From Prosthecobacter fusiformis (GTDB lineage: Bacteria > Verrucomicrobiota > Verrucomicrobiia > Verrucomicrobiales > Verrucomicrobiaceae), in the NCBI RefSeq assembly GCF_004364345.1, contig NZ_SOCA01000001.1:868001-932000 (forward strand): a DNA stretch of 64,000 nt, read 5' to 3'. Under the pieces are notes generated by a model. It did no database searches and had not been told where the DNA came from. It was given only the letters and a program-made list of their open reading frames with translations. The translations under genes were made by a program, and so were the position numbers. This document shows, one piece after another, positions 62,434-64,000 of the stretch. How positions within the stretch are numbered: the first letter of the stretch is position 1; each line of letters starts with the position of its first letter.

Positions 62434-64000
62434 ATGAAGCCCCTCCCGCTGTCCCTCATTTTCACCTGCCTTTCCCTGACCCCTCTCTGGGCGCAACAAG
62501 CCCCAGACGCGGCCGCTACGGAAGTGGAAACCCTGCCAGAAGTCATCGTCTCCGCTGAAGCGGAACCAAAGAACCGCTATACGGAACCGGTCTCCAACTC
62601 TGCATCCCGTTTGCCGGAAAATGTGATGGAGGTCCCCCGCTCCGTGCAGACGGTCACCCAGCAGGTCATCCAGGACCGGGCCATTGTGGATCCCCAGGAA
62701 GCCGTCCAGAACGTCAGCGGTGTGCAGCGTGGCGGTTCCTTCACCGGCACCGGGGAGACCTACCGCCTGCGCGGATTTGCCCAGCAGACTTACATCAAGG
62801 ACGGCTTCCGCGCCGGGTCCGTCCCCGGCGGCATCTCCTTCACTGCCGTCTCCCCTACGGACGTGGCCAACCTTCAGCAGATCGAAGTTCTCAAAGGCCC
62901 TGCCTCCATCCTCTTCGGGCGCGGGGAGCCTGGCGGCGCGGTAAATTACATCACCCGCACGGCCGGTTTTGAGGATTCCTACAGCATTCAGCAGATGGTC
63001 GGCAGCTTTGACTTCTACCGCACCCAGGTCAATGCCAACTGGGCCGCCGTGCCGGACAAGTTCGCCCTCCGTTTCGATGGTGCTTTTGAGACCGGAGATT
63101 CCTACATTGATCTGGTGGAGTCGGAGCGCACCTTCATTGCCCCGGCTTTTGCCTGGAAGATCAGCGAGGACACCCTGCTGAATTTCCGCGCGGAATACAG
63201 CCACGATGAACGCTCCACCATCCCCGGCATGCCTTATCAGAATGGCAGCGTCATCGGCGGCATCCCTTACGACCGCTATTTTGGGGAACCCGGTTATACC
63301 CGCAATGTAACGGACACCTACCGTGCGCTCCTGACCCTGGAGCACCGGTGGAATGAGCATCATAAAACGACTCTCTCCCTCCACGGGCTGACCTCCACCA
63401 GTGAAGGAGGCTACTTCATTCTCTTCAACTTCGCTGGCCCGCTCCAGGACCCGGTCACCGGAAACATTGCCCGCTCCGCATCCACCACGGACTTTGCCGA
63501 GCATTACCTGACCGCGCGGCTGGATCACCTCATCACCTGGGACCTAGCCCCGGATGTGAAGAACGAGCTGCTCATCTCCGCCGAGTTTGACTACCAGAAC
63601 AATGACAACATCCGGTACCTCAGCGGGCATACAAGCCTCAATCCCTCAAATCCGGTTTACACGGGTTATCAGCCCAGCCCCCTGGTCCCCGTCCCAGGTT
63701 TCCCCACCACTTTTTCAGAGGCCACCGACACGGATGCCAAAGCCTATTCCCTGCTGCTCATGGACAAGGTTTCCTTCGGCGAATCCGTGTTCCTGAATTT
63801 TGGCGCGCGGCTGGAGTGGTTTGATGCCAGCAATTCCTCCGTTTATGTGGACCCAGGAGTGCCGTTCGGGAGCTCCTATGCCGAGCTAGACCAGGGCAGC
63901 GTGAATCCCTTTGTCGGTCTGGTCTTCAAGCCTATTCAACAGCTCGCCCTATACGGCAGCTACTCGGAAAGCACCTTTTCGTTTAAAAACATCGCGCTGA
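62434..64000 (+). CDS. TonB-dependent siderophore receptor (3' end cut by window)
   Basis: At least 522 residues, open to the window end. A signal peptide (SLIFTCLSLTPLWA) precedes a TonB-box-like stretch (EVIVSAEAE) and a plug domain with VPRSVQTVTQQVIQDRAI and YRLRGFAQQTYIKDGFR. A barrel then follows with many aromatic beta strands. It should import ferric siderophores across the outer membrane with TonB energy. The upstream AraC-type regulator supports iron control. The last part of the barrel is missing. Confidence 0.92.
   Translation, partial: MKPLPLSLIFTCLSLTPLWAQQAPDAAATEVETLPEVIVSAEAEPKNRYTEPVSNSASRLPENVMEVPRSVQTVTQQVIQDRAIVDPQEAVQNVSGVQRGGSFTGTGETYRLRGFAQQTYIKDGFRAGSVPGGISFTAVSPTDVANLQQIEVLKGPASILFGRGEPGGAVNYITRTAGFEDSYSIQQMVGSFDFYRTQVNANWAAVPDKFALRFDGAFETGDSYIDLVESERTFIAPAFAWKISEDTLLNFRAEYSHDERSTIPGMPYQNGSVIGGIPYDRYFGEPGYTRNVTDTYRALLTLEHRWNEHHKTTLSLHGLTSTSEGGYFILFNFAGPLQDPVTGNIARSASTTDFAEHYLTARLDHLITWDLAPDVKNELLISAEFDYQNNDNIRYLSGHTSLNPSNPVYTGYQPSPLVPVPGFPTTFSEATDTDAKAYSLLLMDKVSFGESVFLNFGARLEWFDASNSSVYVDPGVPFGSSYAELDQGSVNPFVGLVFKPIQQLALYGSYSESTFSFKNIAL

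Overview
The window is a 64 kb piece of a GC-rich Gram-negative bacterial chromosome. Several proteins point to the Verrucomicrobia, perhaps near Prosthecobacter or Verrucomicrobium. These are a very long DUF4175 membrane protein, a giant astacin/Ig-like secreted protein, a DUF5722 protein and a membrane-anchored prenyltransferase-repeat protein. The outer-membrane barrels, TonB receptor and RND pump show an outer membrane. The taxon is inferred from family content, not from a marker gene. No phage, integrase, transposase, CRISPR array or rRNA was seen, and genes are dense and mostly intact.

Left part (1-7.7 kb): the end of ubiE/menG, a DUF4288 gene, tRNA-Met and tRNA-Asn. Then comes a manganese uptake operon in the order outer-membrane barrel, mntA, mntB, mntC, mntD, divergent from an mntR regulator. 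Two 14-bp dyads that look like MntR operators lie in the divergent gap. Two small secreted or membrane proteins follow.

7.7-18.6 kb: a 1519-residue DUF4175 protein divergent from a prenyltransferase/squalene-oxidase-repeat protein, then a flavoprotein disulfide reductase, an alginate-export-type porin and a CPA2 antiporter. 18.6-19.25 kb is a non-coding block of palindromic repeats, including a ~180 bp tandem duplication. A short relative of the same repeat recurs at 36.8 kb.

19.3-31 kb: an operon of aspartate aminotransferase, cysK and a TPR protein. Next are DoxX and a translationally coupled set of two ABC-2-like membrane proteins plus a DUF58 protein, with no ATPase gene beside it. Then come a receiver-only response regulator, an M50 site-2 protease with CBS domains, an outer-membrane barrel, a free-standing GreA C-terminal-domain protein and a small protein with a long structured leader.

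31-44 kb: a MarR regulator and a BlaI/BlaR1-type pair divergent from a lipoprotein gene, with two operator-like dyads between them. These are followed by xthA, a YwqK/MORN protein, DUF5722, DUF3592, recJ, a THI5-like/PAS/histidine-kinase/receiver hybrid, proC, a half-size TSUP transporter and a small Cys-rich secreted protein.

44-64 kb: an RND efflux operon ending in a tyrosine-phosphatase-like gene, pyrC, the 2542-residue astacin protein, and an operon of membrane protein, glycosyltransferase 9, nucleotide kinase and fmt. Last are an AraC-type regulator and a TonB-dependent siderophore receptor cut by the window end. Direct repeats at 21-bp spacing between these two look like the regulator's binding site.

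I found no wholly new multi-gene system that I can prove. The best candidates for new biology are the outer-membrane barrel inside the mnt operon, the BlaI-controlled lipoprotein that may be leaderless, the two structured leaders (29.1 and 31.1 kb), the THI5-kinase fusion and the palindromic repeat family.
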